Assembly (NCBI RefSeq): GCF_947489565.1
Contig: NZ_CANLEA010000005.1
Span: 62,001 to 126,000 of the forward strand
Direction: 5' to 3'
Origin: an uncultured Kordia sp.
Lineage (GTDB): Bacteria; Bacteroidota; Bacteroidia; Flavobacteriales; Flavobacteriaceae
DNA: 64,000 nucleotides
The notes beneath the pieces are model-generated. The model searched no databases. It saw only the letters and a list, made by a program, of their open reading frames with translations, and was not told the DNA's origin. Of the stretch, positions 1 to 7,980 are shown piece after piece. The number at the start of each line of letters is the position of its first letter. Within the stretch, counting starts at the first letter, position 1. Both the position numbers and the translations under genes were made by a program.

Positions 1-772
1 ACTTATTGCTGAAATGCACTGTTTTCTTATCGCTAACCGTTTCAATATAACATTCGCCTTTTCCTTCAAAGAACGCGGTTTGTATCGCGTCTCCTAAACG
101 ATTGTAAAAATCTTCGTCATGCGAAACCACAATACGATCAATCACCAAAGAGAATGCTTCTGTAAAATCTTCGTTGATTTCATCGATACGTAAAATTTCG
201 TCATTCTTTTTAATTCTGGCATATCCTTGCTGCGCCAAAACTTTAATAGTATGAAACGCACTGCGATCTTCAGGAATCGTTACAGGCGCTAATAATAGCA
301 ACTTGCTACGTTCTTCAAACGTCTTTACATAGTTAAGAACATCGGTTACGGTATGCTTTTTTACTTCTTCACCCGAAATAGGAGAGTAGGTTTTTCCAAT
401 ACGCGCATACAATAACTTCAAATAATCATAAATCTCGGTCGTTGTTCCCACAGATGAACGTGGATTGGTAGAGTTTACCTTTTGCTCAATGGCAATCGCA
501 GGTGCAATTCCTTTGATATAATCTACTTTTGGCTTGTGTAAACGTCCCAAAAACTGTCGCGCATACGAAGATAAACTTTCTACATAACGTCGTTGACCTT
601 CAGCATACAAGGTGTCAAAAGCCAAACTAGATTTCCCAGAACCTGAAAGTCCGGTAATCACAACCAATTTATTTCGCGGAATAACCACGTCAATATTTTT
701 AAGGTTGTGCAGTTTTGCACCTTTAATGATGATATTTTCTTTTGGATTTACAGTAGCGAGATCTTGTGTCAT
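1..772 (-). CDS. uvrA: UvrA excinuclease ATPase, N-terminal part (cut by window edge)
   Basis: This is the first 257 codons of the damage-recognition ATPase of nucleotide excision repair; the rest lies off the left edge. The reading starts at an ATG at 770-772 ([10 protein letters not shown]). Walker [10 protein letters not shown] is at residues 41-49, followed by the UvrA signatures [29 protein letters not shown] and AIAIEQK with NPRSSVGT, all close to E. coli UvrA. It sits alone, divergent from the ECF sigma gene. A -7 box 18 nt upstream supports this start. Flavobacteria often carry a second UvrA-like paralogue, but the N-terminus here is of the canonical excision-repair type. Confidence 0.95.
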   Translation of the reverse strand, partial: MTQDLATVNPKENIIIKGAKLHNLKNIDVVIPRNKLVVITGLSGSGKSSLAFDTLYAEGQRRYVESLSSYARQFLGRLHKPKVDYIKGIAPAIAIEQKVNSTNPRSSVGTTTEIYDYLKLLYARIGKTYSPISGEEVKKHTVTDVLNYVKTFEERSKLLLLAPVTIPEDRSAFHTIKVLAQQGYARIKKNDEILRIDEINEDFTEAFSLVIDRIVVSHDEDFYNRLGDAIQTAFFEGKGECYIETVSDKKTVHFSNK

Positions 773-789
773 TGGAAAAAAAATAATTG

Positions 790-797
790 CAAAGATA
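790..797 (-). promoter_or_regulatory. Predicted -7 box of uvrA
   Basis: On the minus strand this reads TATCTTTG, a perfect match to the Bacteroidetes -7 consensus TAnnTTTG. Transcription would start near 783, giving a leader of about 11 nt before the uvrA ATG. No good TTTG at -33 is visible. Confidence 0.5.
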
Positions 798-935
798 CTG
801 CTTTTACACCTTGAAATAAAATGATTTTATACTAAAGCCTCTTTTTAAAAATTTTGCTTTTTATGCAAAAAATGTTACATATATGACAGCTTCAGCGCAA
901 TAAATTCATTGAAAATGTTAAAATATTGGAATTTA

Positions 936-968
936 TTTGCATTTTTTTAACGAATGTTGTTATATTTG
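936..968 (+). promoter_or_regulatory. Predicted promoter of the ECF sigma operon
   Basis: TTTG (936-939) and TATATTTG (961-968) are separated by 21 nt, matching the Bacteroidetes sigma-A promoter pattern. The predicted start near 975 leaves a roughly 107-nt AT-rich untranslated leader before the ATG at 1082. The gap between uvrA and this gene (773-1081) contains only these promoters. Confidence 0.55.
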
Positions 969-1081
969 AGAATCATTAATCAAATTCTACAAAAAAAATC
1001 TGCGTATAGCATAAAAATACTTTTTTAAAAATTCGGAAATATTATCAGCCTCGATAATTATTATGTAAAAAAGTAAGTGTT

Positions 1082-1663
1082 ATGGGACAGATCCTGCAAG
1101 ATTCAGTATTGGTATCTAATTACATCAAAGGCGACGAATGCGCTTTAGGCGTGTTAATAGAGCGTCATAAACAGCGTATATATAGCTTTATATACTCTAA
1201 AGTATTAGATAGAGATATCACAGAAGACATTTTTCAAGACACTTTTATCAAGGTTATTAGAACGTTGAAAAAAGGAAATTATAATGAAGAGGGAAAATTT
1301 TTGCCTTGGGTAATGCGTATTTCGCATAATTTGGTCATTGATCACTTTAGAAAAAATAATAGAATGCCAAAGTATGACAACAATGGTGATTTTAATATTT
1401 TCTCAGTATTGAGCGATACCAACTTAAATGCGGAAAATAGAATTATCAAAACGCAGGTAGAAAATGATGTACGTCGTTTGGTAGATGAATTGCCAGCAGA
1501 CCAGAAAGAAGTATTGCTAATGCGTATGTATCAAGACTTGAGTTTCAAAGAAATTTCGGAGAAAACAGGCGTGAGTATTAATACTGCTTTGGGAAGAATG
1601 CGCTATGCGTTAATCAATTTGCGAAAAGTGATTGAAAAACATAACATAGTTTTAACAAACTAA
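1082..1663 (+). CDS. ECF-family RNA polymerase sigma-70 factor
   Basis: A 193-residue extracytoplasmic-function sigma factor. Region 2 (about residues 25-95) has the core-binding motif DIFQDTFIKVI and the LPWVMRISHNLVIDHFR helix that recognises the -10 element; region 4 (about 130-185) ends in a helix-turn-helix, LSFKEISEKTGVSINTALGR. The length is normal for the family. No anti-sigma factor with a membrane helix follows; instead a 47-58 residue basic protein is encoded 19 nt downstream, probably co-transcribed. The target regulon cannot be read from the sequence. Confidence 0.93.
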   Translation: MGQILQDSVLVSNYIKGDECALGVLIERHKQRIYSFIYSKVLDRDITEDIFQDTFIKVIRTLKKGNYNEEGKFLPWVMRISHNLVIDHFRKNNRMPKYDNNGDFNIFSVLSDTNLNAENRIIKTQVENDVRRLVDELPADQKEVLLMRMYQDLSFKEISEKTGVSINTALGRMRYALINLRKVIEKHNIVLTN

Positions 1664-1682
1664 TACAATAAAAAATAAAATA

Positions 1683-1859
1683 ATGCGTTGTTGTTCTAAA
1701 TATAAACACCGACGTATGGCAAAAAATTACACTAAGAGTTCACCTGAAATGAAAAAAATGCTTCCAAAAAAGGAAACAATCAATTTCTTATTGAACTATT
1801 CGAAAGCTTTAAGTGTTATTAATTACAAAAGGATGAAGTTTGAAACGCTTCTCAACTAA
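1683..1859 (+). CDS. Small basic protein downstream of the ECF sigma factor
   Basis: An open frame of 58 codons (MRCCSKYKHRRMAKNY... to ...KFETLLN) starts 19 nt after the sigma gene and ends just before a strong terminator. A second possible start is the ATG at 1716, giving 47 residues (MAKNYTKSS...). The product is rich in Lys and lacks a membrane segment, so it is not a classical anti-sigma factor. From memory, very similar short proteins follow this sigma factor in other Flavobacteriaceae, which argues for a real co-conserved gene. Function is unknown; a role in modulating the sigma factor is only an inference from position. Confidence 0.7.
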   Translation: MRCCSKYKHRRMAKNYTKSSPEMKKMLPKKETINFLLNYSKALSVINYKRMKFETLLN

Positions 1860-1867
1860 ACTTTGGA

Positions 1868-1896
1868 AAAAAGACTCGTTAGCTGCGAGTCTTTTT
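1868..1896. terminator. Bidirectional terminator between the sigma operon and nth
   Basis: GACTCG (1873-1878) and CGAGTC (1886-1891) pair over a 7-nt loop, flanked by five A on the left and five T on the right, so it can end transcription on both strands. It overlaps the stop codon of nth. Confidence 0.85.
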
Positions 1897-2544
1897 CGCT
1901 TTTAAATAGTCATTTATTACCGTTTTTCTACCAATGGTTTTGGTAATGATATCTTTATCTAAATCCCAACCACGCGCAGGAGAATATTCTCTACCGTACC
2001 ATATTATTTGTAAATGTAAATCGTTCCATATTTCTTTTGGAAACAATCGTTTGGCATCTCTTTCTGTTTGAACCACATTTTTTCCGTTGCTTAAATTCCA
2101 ACGATACATCAATCTGTGAATGTGCGTATCTACTGGAAATGCTGGAATACCAAAGGCTTGACTTATAACAACACTAGCCGTTTTGTGACCAACAGCAGGC
2201 AATTCTTCCAATTCTTCTAAGGTTTTAGGAACTTCTCCGTTATGCTTATCTATTAAGATATGTGATAAACCGTGAATTCCTTTCGATTTCATTGGTGATA
2301 ATCCAACAGGTTTGATGATTTCTCGTATTTCTTCCACCGAAAGTTTGATCATATCGTACGGATTATCAGCTCTTTCAAACAATAATGGCGTGATTTGATT
2401 TACGCGCACATCCGTACTTTGAGCAGACATTAAAACGGCAATTAATAAGGTATATGGATCTTTATGATCGAGCGGAATAGGAATTTCTGGATAGAATGCT
2501 TCTAAAGTGTCAATTACAAACTGAACCTTTTCTTGTTTCGTCAT
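1879..2544 (-). CDS. nth: Endonuclease III-like DNA glycosylase/AP lyase, cysteine-free
   Basis: A 221-residue base-excision-repair enzyme of the HhH-GPD family that removes oxidised pyrimidines. The helix-hairpin-helix LPAVGHKTASVV (115-126) carries the expected catalytic Lys121, and the catalytic Asp139 is in PVDTHIHR, matching Lys120 and Asp138 of E. coli Nth. The C-terminus, where E. coli Nth binds a [4Fe-4S] cluster with four Cys, instead reads GREYSPARGWDLDKD; the whole protein has no cysteine, so the cluster is absent. Length is normal. It is convergent with the sigma operon and divergent from bcp. Confidence 0.93.
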   Translation of the reverse strand: MTKQEKVQFVIDTLEAFYPEIPIPLDHKDPYTLLIAVLMSAQSTDVRVNQITPLLFERADNPYDMIKLSVEEIREIIKPVGLSPMKSKGIHGLSHILIDKHNGEVPKTLEELEELPAVGHKTASVVISQAFGIPAFPVDTHIHRLMYRWNLSNGKNVVQTERDAKRLFPKEIWNDLHLQIIWYGREYSPARGWDLDKDIITKTIGRKTVINDYLKAKKTRS

Positions 2545-2551
2545 TTATGAG

Positions 2552-2559
2552 TATTTTTG
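2552..2559 (+). promoter_or_regulatory. Predicted -7 box of bcp
   Basis: TATTTTTG matches the TAnnTTTG consensus, 31 nt before the bcp ATG, in the 46-nt divergent spacer with nth. The -33 element is weak (CTTG at 2532-2535). Confidence 0.45.
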
Positions 2560-2590
2560 TGTAAAAATAAGGAATATAAAAACATAAGCT

Positions 2591-3052
2591 ATGAATACAT
2601 TAAAAAGCGGAGATAAAGTCCCTGATTTTACAGTAAATGATCAAGATGGAAACGCTGTTTCGTTATCAGATTATGCAGGAAAAAAATTGGTGGTTTTCTT
2701 TTATCCAAAAGCAAGTACACCTGGTTGTACTGTAGAAGCTTGTAATTTAAGAGACAATTATGCCGAATTGCAAAGCAAAGGTTTTGAGTTGTTGGGTGTA
2801 AGTGCCGATTCAGAAAAAAGACAAACAAATTTTAAGAATAAATACGAGTTTCCTTTTCCGTTATTAGCCGACGAAAACAAAGAAGTGATTGAAGCTTTTG
2901 GTGTTTGGGGCGAAAAGAAATTTATGGGGAAAATCTATGATGGAATCCACCGTAAAACATTCTTAGTAAATGGAGAAGGCGTTGTGGATCATGTGATTGA
3001 CAAAGTAAAAACGAAAGATCACGCTGCGCAGATATTGGCGTTGGTAGAATAA
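2591..3052 (+). CDS. bcp: Thioredoxin-dependent thiol peroxidase (Bcp/PrxQ)
   Basis: A 153-residue cytoplasmic peroxiredoxin that reduces hydrogen peroxide and organic hydroperoxides using thioredoxin. The active site FYPKASTPGCTVEAC contains the peroxidatic Cys46 and the resolving Cys51 five residues later, as in E. coli Bcp. The thioredoxin fold spans the whole protein, with the usual GVSADS segment. It is transcribed alone, divergent from nth. Terminator-like structure lies about 210 nt downstream. Confidence 0.95.
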   Translation: MNTLKSGDKVPDFTVNDQDGNAVSLSDYAGKKLVVFFYPKASTPGCTVEACNLRDNYAELQSKGFELLGVSADSEKRQTNFKNKYEFPFPLLADENKEVIEAFGVWGEKKFMGKIYDGIHRKTFLVNGEGVVDHVIDKVKTKDHAAQILALVE

Positions 3053-3102
3053 TTTGATGATATTTCAATTTGATAATTTGTCAATTTGATATTGTATTTG
3101 TC
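3051..3102. repeat. Tandem AATTTGATA-type short repeats
   Basis: Three head-to-tail units of 16-20 nt, each beginning AATTTGAT (3051, 3067, 3083), directly after the bcp stop codon. Similar low-complexity repeats are common between flavobacterial genes. The rest of the 3053-3441 gap holds a terminator, a short palindrome and no convincing gene. Confidence 0.5.
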
Positions 3103-3260
3103 AGATCGAGATCACTACAATACATTAATCGTCCGTTCGAGTGGCGAATCTGTGATTCGTTGTGTAGAGAACTACTGTGAAACGCGATGCTTTCAAAGTA
3201 CTTTTAGACACAATTTTCTATTAAAAATCACTCGAAGTGATGTTCTAAGGTATACGAATA

Positions 3261-3290
3261 GGCTTTGCATTTAGCAAAGTCTGTTTTTTA
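3261..3290 (+). terminator. Intrinsic terminator downstream of bcp
   Basis: GGCTTTGC (3261-3268) pairs with GCAAAGTC (3274-3281) with one G-U pair over a 5-nt loop, followed by TGTTTTTT. It would end transcripts coming from bcp. Confidence 0.7.
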
Positions 3291-3401
3291 TCAAATATGC
3301 TACTATTTTTCAATCAATTCGTTTGTAATCACTAAAAAAATAGTTAATTTTCAAAACAAACCTTTCCCTCATAAATTTTCATGTAACATTTATTGTTGAT
3401 G

Positions 3402-3415
3402 ATGACGTATGTCAT
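3402..3415. promoter_or_regulatory. Short palindrome upstream of the propeller gene
   Basis: ATGAC-GTAT-GTCAT lies 27 nt before the start of the next gene and could be an operator. Nothing else supports this. Confidence 0.25.
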
Positions 3416-3441
3416 GATCAATATTACTATTAAACCAAATT

Positions 3442-4953
3442 ATGAAATTGAACCTACTTATTCTAAAACTATTGCTATTACTCAATGTGTTTCTATTGCA
3501 AGCACAAGATGAAGAATTTGATTTTCAGCAAATTGGAGATGATATTAACGGCGAAGCTATAAATGATAATTTTGGCTGGTCCATGGCACTAAGTGCTGAT
3601 GGTAATGTTGTTGTTGTTGGAGCTATTCGACATTTTGGAAACGGAGAACAAGCTGGACATGTTCGCGTGTATGAGAAAACAAATGCTACTTGGACTCAAA
3701 TCGGAAATGATATTGATGGTGAAAACTCTTATAATTTTATGGGAAATTCTGTTGCTATAAATTCAGACGGAAGTATTATTGCGGTTAGTGCTACAGGAAA
3801 TAGTGACGGAGGACAAAATGCAGGGAAAGTAAAAGTATTTGGATATATCAATGGGAATTGGACGCAACTAGGAAACGATATTTTGGGAGAAGGAAGCGGT
3901 GACCGATGCGGATCTGCTTTAGGACTCAGCCAAGATGGTCAAATACTTGCAATTGGAGCAAATTATAATGATGGAAGTGGTCCAGATAACGGCCATGTAC
4001 GTATGTATCAATATGTAAATGATACATGGACACAGGTAGGAAATGATATTGATGGAGTTGGTAATTTTGATAGTTTTGGGAGAAGATTAAGCCTAAGCTC
4101 AGATGGAGGTATTGTTGCTATTGCAGCACCATTTAATGATGACAATGGCTCCAATACTGGACATGTGCGTGTTTTTCAATATTCAAATGATACTTGGACG
4201 CAAATTGGAAGTGATCTTCAAGGAGAAAATCCTCAAGACCAATTTGGCTGGGCAGTAAGTCTAAATAATGATGGAACTACCTTAGCTATTGGAGCCAGAC
4301 TTAATGATGAAACAGGTTCTAACGCAGGAAAAGTATATATCTATAAATACATAAATCAGGTTTGGACACAATTAGGAAACAATCTTACAGGAGACAGTGC
4401 AGGAGATTTATTTGGATACTCTGTTAGCTTAAATGATGATGGAACTGTTGTAGCTGTTGGTGTTGCTAAAGCAGATGGAAGTGATGTATTAGAATCTGGT
4501 TTGGTTCGTGTATATGTAATCGAAAATAATACTTGGACACAAATTGGAACAGATATTAATGGAGAAGGAACAGATGATTTATTTGGATATGTAGTGAGTT
4601 TAAATGATGATGGTACTTTTTTAGCAATATCAGGTGTGAGTAACGATGAAAATGCTGAAGACTCAGGTCATGTCCGTTTATATGAGTTTAAGCCTGTATT
4701 AAGCGTTGAAGATATTTTAACAGATAATAATTTTGTTATTTATCCAAATCCAGCTTCAAAAGAAATCTATTTTGATAGCAAAGAACAACTCGCACAAGTA
4801 GCTGTGTATTCAATAGAAGGGAAATTACTCTTTACTCAAAACGTACAACAAGAATCAAGTGTAGCCATTTCTCATCTAAAAAAAGGTGTTTATGTGTTGA
4901 AAATTCAAACACTACAAGAAAAAATAGTTATTAGAAGACTTATTAAGCAGTAA
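3442..4953 (+). CDS. T9SS-exported seven-repeat (FG-GAP-like propeller) protein
   Basis: A 503-residue secreted protein. Residues 1-21 are a signal peptide. Seven repeats of about 55-60 residues follow, each with a core like TWTQIGNDIDGE, then FGxxVSLNDDGTxxAIG and GHVRVY; seven such units suggest one beta-propeller. The last ~75 residues (FVIYPNPASKEI...GVYVLKI...) are a type A T9SS sorting domain, which is cleaved after outer-membrane export, so the protein is surface-attached or released. The ligand or enzymatic role is unknown. It is flanked by terminators and forms a single-gene unit. Confidence 0.88.
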   Translation: MKLNLLILKLLLLLNVFLLQAQDEEFDFQQIGDDINGEAINDNFGWSMALSADGNVVVVGAIRHFGNGEQAGHVRVYEKTNATWTQIGNDIDGENSYNFMGNSVAINSDGSIIAVSATGNSDGGQNAGKVKVFGYINGNWTQLGNDILGEGSGDRCGSALGLSQDGQILAIGANYNDGSGPDNGHVRMYQYVNDTWTQVGNDIDGVGNFDSFGRRLSLSSDGGIVAIAAPFNDDNGSNTGHVRVFQYSNDTWTQIGSDLQGENPQDQFGWAVSLNNDGTTLAIGARLNDETGSNAGKVYIYKYINQVWTQLGNNLTGDSAGDLFGYSVSLNDDGTVVAVGVAKADGSDVLESGLVRVYVIENNTWTQIGTDINGEGTDDLFGYVVSLNDDGTFLAISGVSNDENAEDSGHVRLYEFKPVLSVEDILTDNNFVIYPNPASKEIYFDSKEQLAQVAVYSIEGKLLFTQNVQQESSVAISHLKKGVYVLKIQTLQEKIVIRRLIKQ

Positions 4954-4976
4954 TAAATAAGATAAATTTTAAACAT

Positions 4977-5003
4977 AAAAAAAGCTCCTAAAAAAGGAGC
5001 TTT
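4977..5003. terminator. Bidirectional terminator
   Basis: AAAGCTCC (4981-4988) and GGAGCTTT (4996-5003) form an 8-bp stem over a 7-nt loop. The A run at 4977-4983 becomes a long T tail on the minus strand, so it is strongest for the convergent gene at 5012-6469. Confidence 0.8.
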
Positions 5004-5011
5004 ATGATATA

Positions 5012-6469
5012 TTATTTATTTTCTATCAGTTCGTTTTGTTGTAGATACCCAAACAAGTTTTTCTCTTTAATGATTTCTGCAACACCGTCTGGTAACATTT
5101 CTTCCCAGCCTTCTTCATTGTCAGCAATCATTTTTAATACTTTTCGAGAGAAAATATCAAGAATTTTATTATCAAAATCAAAAATATCAACCACTTTTCC
5201 GTTGTACTTAAAGAACTTGTACAATTCTTTCATACGTGGATGAACTTTTAAGTTGTTACTATTCACCAATTCACCAGTTTCCTTACGCTTCATTGGATAT
5301 AAGTATACTTTTAAGTCTTTGTAGAATAGTTTTCCAAATGCTTCTAGAATTCCTCCGCTCACGTGACGATAGTATTTTTCATCAAAGATATCTACTAAGT
5401 TATTTACGCCCATGGTCAACGCCATACGTTCTTTCGTATAGTTAGAGAAGTAATCAACCAAGCGATAGTATTCTTTAAAGTTCGAAATCATCACCGTTTG
5501 TCCAAGTGAACCGAGTAATTGTGCTCTGTCCATGAAATCTTGTTCGTCAATTTCACCTTCTGCACGCAGATTGGAAAGTGTAATTTCAAACAGCACCACT
5601 GTTTTTTCTTCTTCTACTTTATTTTCGCGAATAAAAATATCGTACGACTTTTGGAACATGTCCATATTCACCTTGGTTACAGGACGAAAACTTCCACGAA
5701 GCGCCAATACATTCTTTTTGTATAACAAACGCGCAGGAAGAATATTGTTTCCATCAGGGCCAAAGATTACGGCTTCCGTCATATTATTTTTAAGCAGTTG
5801 TAAACTCATCAATCGGTTATCAACTTCTTCAAATTGAGGTCCCGAAAAGTTAATCGTATCGATTTCAATTTTATCTTTATCAATATGATCGTATAAACTC
5901 TTTAATAAATGCTTCGGATTGTCATACTTGTAAAAAGCACCATGAATAAGGTTTACACCCATAGTTCCTAGTGTTTCTTGCTGTAGCTTGGCATCGTTCT
6001 CTTGAAAACGTACATGTAAAACGATTTCGTTATATTCTTGCGATGGATCAATTTGGTACTTAATTCCCATCCATCCGTGGCCTTTGTATTTCTTAGCGAA
6101 ATCGATCGTAGCTACGGTGTTTGCGAAGCTGAAAAACATTTTGTCAGGATGTTTCTCACGAGAAATACGCGCTTCTATTAGCGACATTTCATGCGATAAC
6201 ATCTTTTTCAAACGAGCTTCTGTCACATAACGCCGATCGTTTTCAACGCCGTAAATAGCGTCACTAAAATCTTTATCATACGCACTCATTGCTTTTGCAA
6301 TTGTACCAGAAGCACCACCAGACCTAAAGAAATGACGGACAGTCTCTTGCCCAGCACCAATTTCTGCAAATGTTCCGTAGATTTGATTGTTTAAATTAAT
6401 TCGTAATGCTTTCGCTTTGATGGAAGGTACGTTCTCTATTACCTTGTCACCTTTGTAGACAATAGCCAT
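5012..6469 (-). CDS. Conserved Bacteroidetes protein of unknown function (often misnamed TonB receptor)
   Basis: A 485-residue protein without signal peptide or membrane helices. I chose the ATG at 6467-6469 (MAIVYKGDK) rather than the upstream ATG at 6506-6508, because the extra 13 residues look unlike protein and a -7 box lies inside that extension. Recognisable conserved segments are GTFAEIGAGQETVRHFFRSG, AYDKDFSDAIYG and the acidic C-terminus ending QQNELIENK. I recall near-identical proteins across Flavobacteriia, sometimes labelled TonB-dependent receptor or nucleotidyltransferase; I see no motif supporting either label. It is cytoplasmic by inference. Function unknown. Confidence 0.85.
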   Translation of the reverse strand: MAIVYKGDKVIENVPSIKAKALRINLNNQIYGTFAEIGAGQETVRHFFRSGGASGTIAKAMSAYDKDFSDAIYGVENDRRYVTEARLKKMLSHEMSLIEARISREKHPDKMFFSFANTVATIDFAKKYKGHGWMGIKYQIDPSQEYNEIVLHVRFQENDAKLQQETLGTMGVNLIHGAFYKYDNPKHLLKSLYDHIDKDKIEIDTINFSGPQFEEVDNRLMSLQLLKNNMTEAVIFGPDGNNILPARLLYKKNVLALRGSFRPVTKVNMDMFQKSYDIFIRENKVEEEKTVVLFEITLSNLRAEGEIDEQDFMDRAQLLGSLGQTVMISNFKEYYRLVDYFSNYTKERMALTMGVNNLVDIFDEKYYRHVSGGILEAFGKLFYKDLKVYLYPMKRKETGELVNSNNLKVHPRMKELYKFFKYNGKVVDIFDFDNKILDIFSRKVLKMIADNEEGWEEMLPDGVAEIIKEKNLFGYLQQNELIENK

Positions 6470-6490
6470 GCGTTGATGAATTTGTTTATT

Positions 6491-6498
6491 ACAAAAAT
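6491..6498 (-). promoter_or_regulatory. Predicted -7 box of the conserved protein gene
   Basis: On the minus strand this is TATTTTTG. Initiation near 6484 gives a 15-nt leader to the ATG at 6469 and excludes the longer start at 6508. Confidence 0.45.
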
Positions 6499-6555
6499 AA
6501 ACATTCATTATTTTTTTTGAACTAAATATTTGAGGTTTTTTGTTAAATAATCAGT

Positions 6556-6563
6556 TAAATTTG
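6556..6563 (+). promoter_or_regulatory. Predicted -7 box of the PhnP-like hydrolase gene
   Basis: TAAATTTG matches the consensus; TTTG at 6528-6531 lies 24 nt upstream, slightly long for the -33 spacing. The leader would be about 65 nt. Confidence 0.35.
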
Positions 6564-6635
6564 AAGAATGATCGATAAAATACATAGACATCTATTCAAA
6601 ACTGTCTAATTTTTAACAAATTATCAACGTTTACC

Positions 6636-7400
6636 ATGCAAGTAACTTTTTTAGGAACAGGAACTTCTCAAGGCATTCCAATTATAGGAAGTGATCATCC
6701 TGTGTGTTTGAGTGATGATTCGCGTGATAAACGTTTGCGCGTGTCCATTTTGATTTCTTGGGAAAATGCTACGTATGTAATTGATTGTGGACCCGATTTT
6801 CGTCAACAAATGTTACGCGCCAATTGCCGACATATTGATGGAATTTTGTTTACACATGAACATGCCGATCATACCGCAGGATTAGACGATATACGACCTT
6901 TTTATTTCCGACAAGGCGATATTCACGCATACGCACACAAACGTGTGTTTGGAGAATTGGCACGACGATTTGATTATATTTTTGCTACAGAAAATAAATA
7001 TCCAGGCGCGCCAGGCATAATTCAGCATGAAGTAAAAAATAATCATTCTTTTGAGTTGGAAGGTGTACGAATAACACCTATTAATGCGTTACATTATAAA
7101 TTACAAGTTTTTGGCTATCGCTTTAACGATTTTGCTTATTTGACAGATGTAAAAACAATGGAACAAGCAGAAAAAGATAAATTGAAAGGTTTAAAAGTGC
7201 TAGTAGTCAATGCATTGCGAATTCAGGAACATATATCGCATTTTTCATTGCAAGAAGCTTTAGATTTTATTGAGGAAATTCAGCCAAAGCGCGCATATTT
7301 AACACATATTAGTCATTTGCTAGGTTTTCATGCCGAAGTTTCCAAAGAATTGCCAGAAAATGTATTTTTGGCGTACGATACCCTAACAATCACGATTTAA
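6636..7400 (+). CDS. Metallo-beta-lactamase-fold hydrolase, PhnP-like phosphodiesterase family
   Basis: A 254-residue cytoplasmic hydrolase. It opens with the PhnP-type signature GTGTSQGIPIIG (7-18). The metal-binding motif THEHADHTAGLDD has His74, His76, Asp78 and His79; further ligands are probably His153, Asp171 and His227 or His232. PhnP in E. coli opens cyclic phosphoribosyl phosphates, but Flavobacteria generally lack the C-P lyase pathway and none is seen here, so the substrate is unknown; a role in cyclic nucleotide or cofactor phosphodiester cleavage is inferred from the family. The next gene starts 14 nt downstream, so the two are probably co-transcribed. Confidence 0.88.
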   Translation: MQVTFLGTGTSQGIPIIGSDHPVCLSDDSRDKRLRVSILISWENATYVIDCGPDFRQQMLRANCRHIDGILFTHEHADHTAGLDDIRPFYFRQGDIHAYAHKRVFGELARRFDYIFATENKYPGAPGIIQHEVKNNHSFELEGVRITPINALHYKLQVFGYRFNDFAYLTDVKTMEQAEKDKLKGLKVLVVNALRIQEHISHFSLQEALDFIEEIQPKRAYLTHISHLLGFHAEVSKELPENVFLAYDTLTITI

Positions 7401-7414
7401 AAAATTAATATTAC

Positions 7415-7945
7415 ATGAAAAAGAGAATCTTATTATATGCAGTCATTTTTTTGATTTTACTAGCCGTTTATCAATATGTGAGTATGAACAAAATGTATGC
7501 GCAGCAAAATACTAAAATAGAAGACTTGCGCGGAAAGGTGGAAACTTACGAAAAAGATATAACTGCTTATAAAGATACCACCAATATGCTGTATAATGAA
7601 AATTTAGATCTACGCTATTTTTCTTTAGAAAATAATGGAGAAGCCAAAGAATATTTTGAAGGTACAGGTGTAGATACAGAGAGTCTTGTGCAAATAATTA
7701 CGGATGCTATTTACGATCAAAATTCAGCTTCAGCAAACAATCCTTTAGTTCCTTTTGATGGTACAGGCGGAAGATTTATGTCTGTAGACAAAGTAAAAGT
7801 CATCAACCATAAATGGGTTTTATGCAGTTTTACAGATGGTGATTTTTGGGGAGAAATGGTGTTGCGCTATGAAGTAAATGGTACAACCAAAGAACTTACT
7901 TTTGAATTGATTACGGAAGTGTTGTATCCGAAGTATAACAAATAG
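7415..7945 (+). CDS. Membrane-anchored coiled-coil protein, conserved in Flavobacteria
   Basis: A 176-residue protein with one N-terminal transmembrane helix (about residues 5-23), a predicted coiled-coil segment (about 30-60: KIEDLRGKVETYEKDI), then a compact periplasmic domain with two conserved-looking stretches, VDTESLVQIITDAIYDQN and WVLCSFTDGDFWGEMVLRYEV. The C-terminal domain, rather than the helix, looks like the functional unit. I recall it being annotated simply as hydrolase or hypothetical. Probably in an operon with the PhnP-like gene. No function is assignable. Confidence 0.82.
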   Translation: MKKRILLYAVIFLILLAVYQYVSMNKMYAQQNTKIEDLRGKVETYEKDITAYKDTTNMLYNENLDLRYFSLENNGEAKEYFEGTGVDTESLVQIITDAIYDQNSASANNPLVPFDGTGGRFMSVDKVKVINHKWVLCSFTDGDFWGEMVLRYEVNGTTKELTFELITEVLYPKYNK

Positions 7946-7980
7946 TTAACTACCACAAAATTTTTGAATAAAAAACTATT

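Noticed and set aside
612-824. 70-codon plus-strand frame
   Set aside because: It lies antisense to the uvrA coding region and its translation resembles no protein.
3086-3274. 62-codon frame after bcp
   Set aside because: It runs over a terminator and short repeats, has no family similarity and lacks a clear promoter.
5012-6508. TonB-dependent receptor label for the conserved 485-residue protein
   Set aside because: No signal peptide, plug or barrel; the label seems to be carried from other database entries.
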